DNA of 64,000 bases from Bacillota bacterium (GTDB taxonomy: Bacteria > Bacillota > Clostridia > Lachnospirales > Lachnospiraceae). Below the pieces are notes generated by a model, which saw only the letters and a list, made by a program, of their open reading frames with translations, made no database searches and had not been told where the DNA came from. The position numbers and the translations under genes are program-made. Shown piece by piece: positions 63,506 through 64,000 of this stretch; position 1 is the first letter of the stretch, and each line of letters begins with the position of its first letter. The DNA lies in the NCBI GenBank assembly GCA_023450835.1, contig JAEXGM010000189.1:34997-98996 (forward strand). Reading direction: 5' to 3'.

Positions 63506-64000
63506 ATGTTATACGATTTGTTAAAATCCAGAAGAAGTATAAGAAAGTTTCAGAAAAAGGAAGTAGAAAAGGAGAAAATAGACCTCATCTTAAAAAGTGC
63601 TCTGCTTGCCCCCTCTTCTCGTTCTATAAGGCCCTGGCAGTTCATTGCTGTCACTGATTCAGAGCTGCTCTCACAGCTTTCACAGTGCAGAACACCGGGA
63701 CCGAAGTATTTAGCAGAGGCTCCCCTCGCTATTGTGGTTATTGCAGACAAGACCGCAAGTGATGTATGGGTTGAGGATGCTTCCATTGCATCAACCTTTA
63801 TTCAGTTAACAGTACAAGACCTAGACTTAGGCTCCTGCTGGATTCAGGTAAGAGAACGCTTCCATACGGAGGAGGAAAAAGCAGAAGAATACATTAGAAA
63901 AGTACTGGAGATTCCGGAGGAATTCAGTGTTGAATCCATCATTGCCATCGGCTATCCGGGAGAAGAAAAAAAGCCTTATGATGATAGTCAGCTGCTATAT
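63506..64000 (+). CDS. Nitroreductase-family oxidoreductase (cut by window edge)
   Basis: 165 codons from ATG 63506, with AAGGAGG eight bases upstream; the frame is still open at the end of the window. Begins MLYDLLKSRRSIRKFQKKEV, then LLAPSSRSIRPWQFIAVTDS, IASTFIQLTVQDLDLGSCWI and IIAIGYPGEEKKPYD, so it covers nearly a full nitroreductase domain. The sequence differs from the divergent neighbour and is not a recent duplicate. Confidence 0.92.
   Translation, partial: MLYDLLKSRRSIRKFQKKEVEKEKIDLILKSALLAPSSRSIRPWQFIAVTDSELLSQLSQCRTPGPKYLAEAPLAIVVIADKTASDVWVEDASIASTFIQLTVQDLDLGSCWIQVRERFHTEEEKAEEYIRKVLEIPEEFSVESIIAIGYPGEEKKPYDDSQLLY

Overview
The window looks like the chromosome of a low-GC anaerobic Firmicute, most likely a Lachnospiraceae/Clostridium-cluster-XIVa organism (Anaerocolumna or Lachnoclostridium type). 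The basis is AT-rich sequence with strong AGGAGG-like ribosome binding sites, the gene families present (FecCD siderophore uptake, DegV, GH130, CUT1 sugar ABC transporters without their own ATPase, many MarR/AraC/LacI regulators), and absence of aerobic metabolism genes. This is inference from gene content; no rRNA or tRNA gene was seen. No CRISPR array, phage module or intact insertion sequence was recognised.

Layout. 1-6.3 kb: a cut LacI regulator with a 20-bp perfect palindromic operator, an iron-siderophore ABC transporter (ATPase, two permeases, lipoprotein) behind a Fur-like box, a divergent AraC regulator and a DegV protein. 6.6-12.7 kb: a MarR-MATE pair, a ribosomal-protection (Tet(M)-like) GTPase fused to a Rae1/YacP-type NYN nuclease domain, and a three-domain DUF5655-DUF1801-DUF1905 protein. 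12.9-23.6 kb: flavodoxin / FtsX permease / ABC ATPase / response regulator / histidine kinase run, MarR plus membrane protein, HEAT protein, GNAT, a large SPFH protein, nitroreductase with divergent HxlR. 23.6-33.9 kb: a triple-hairpin leader ahead of an XRE-cupin regulator and EamA exporter, then an eroded sugar locus (deoC, a PfkB kinase remnant, GntR, a GH3 remnant, SGNH hydrolase, AraC, GH4 alpha-galactosidase), and a QueG-like iron-sulfur protein with a MarR regulator. 33.9-41.9 kb: small stress/detoxification genes (esterase, YciI x2, DJ-1, flavodoxin, MFS-MarR) and a LysE/LysR pair.

42.1-61.4 kb is the most coherent system: a minus-strand locus of ten genes behind its own LacI regulator. 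It encodes GH2 beta-galactosidase, GH29 alpha-fucosidase, a CUT1 sugar importer, a GH130 beta-mannoside phosphorylase, a uridine-kinase-like P-loop kinase, GH38 alpha-mannosidase, GH20 beta-hexosaminidase and a GH3 beta-glycosidase. None of the enzymes shows a signal peptide. Together these activities match the linkages of complex N-glycans, so I infer import of N-glycan-type oligosaccharides and cytoplasmic dismantling down to Man-beta-1,4-GlcNAc, which is phosphorolysed. A TTAACGTTAA operator core recurs upstream of several of its transcription units. 61.9-64 kb: a LysM protein and two nitroreductases, the last cut by the window edge.

Non-coding structure is unusually rich. Two copies of an 84-85-nt two-hairpin element (11.4 and 33.3 kb), two copies of a roughly 140-nt long-stem element (29.8 and 41.9 kb), both with compensatory base changes, a MITE-like element with TGTTCACA ends (40.1 kb), and four related GGGCTGYTGCA hairpins at gene ends are described below, together with several perfect operator palindromes placed exactly on consensus promoters.
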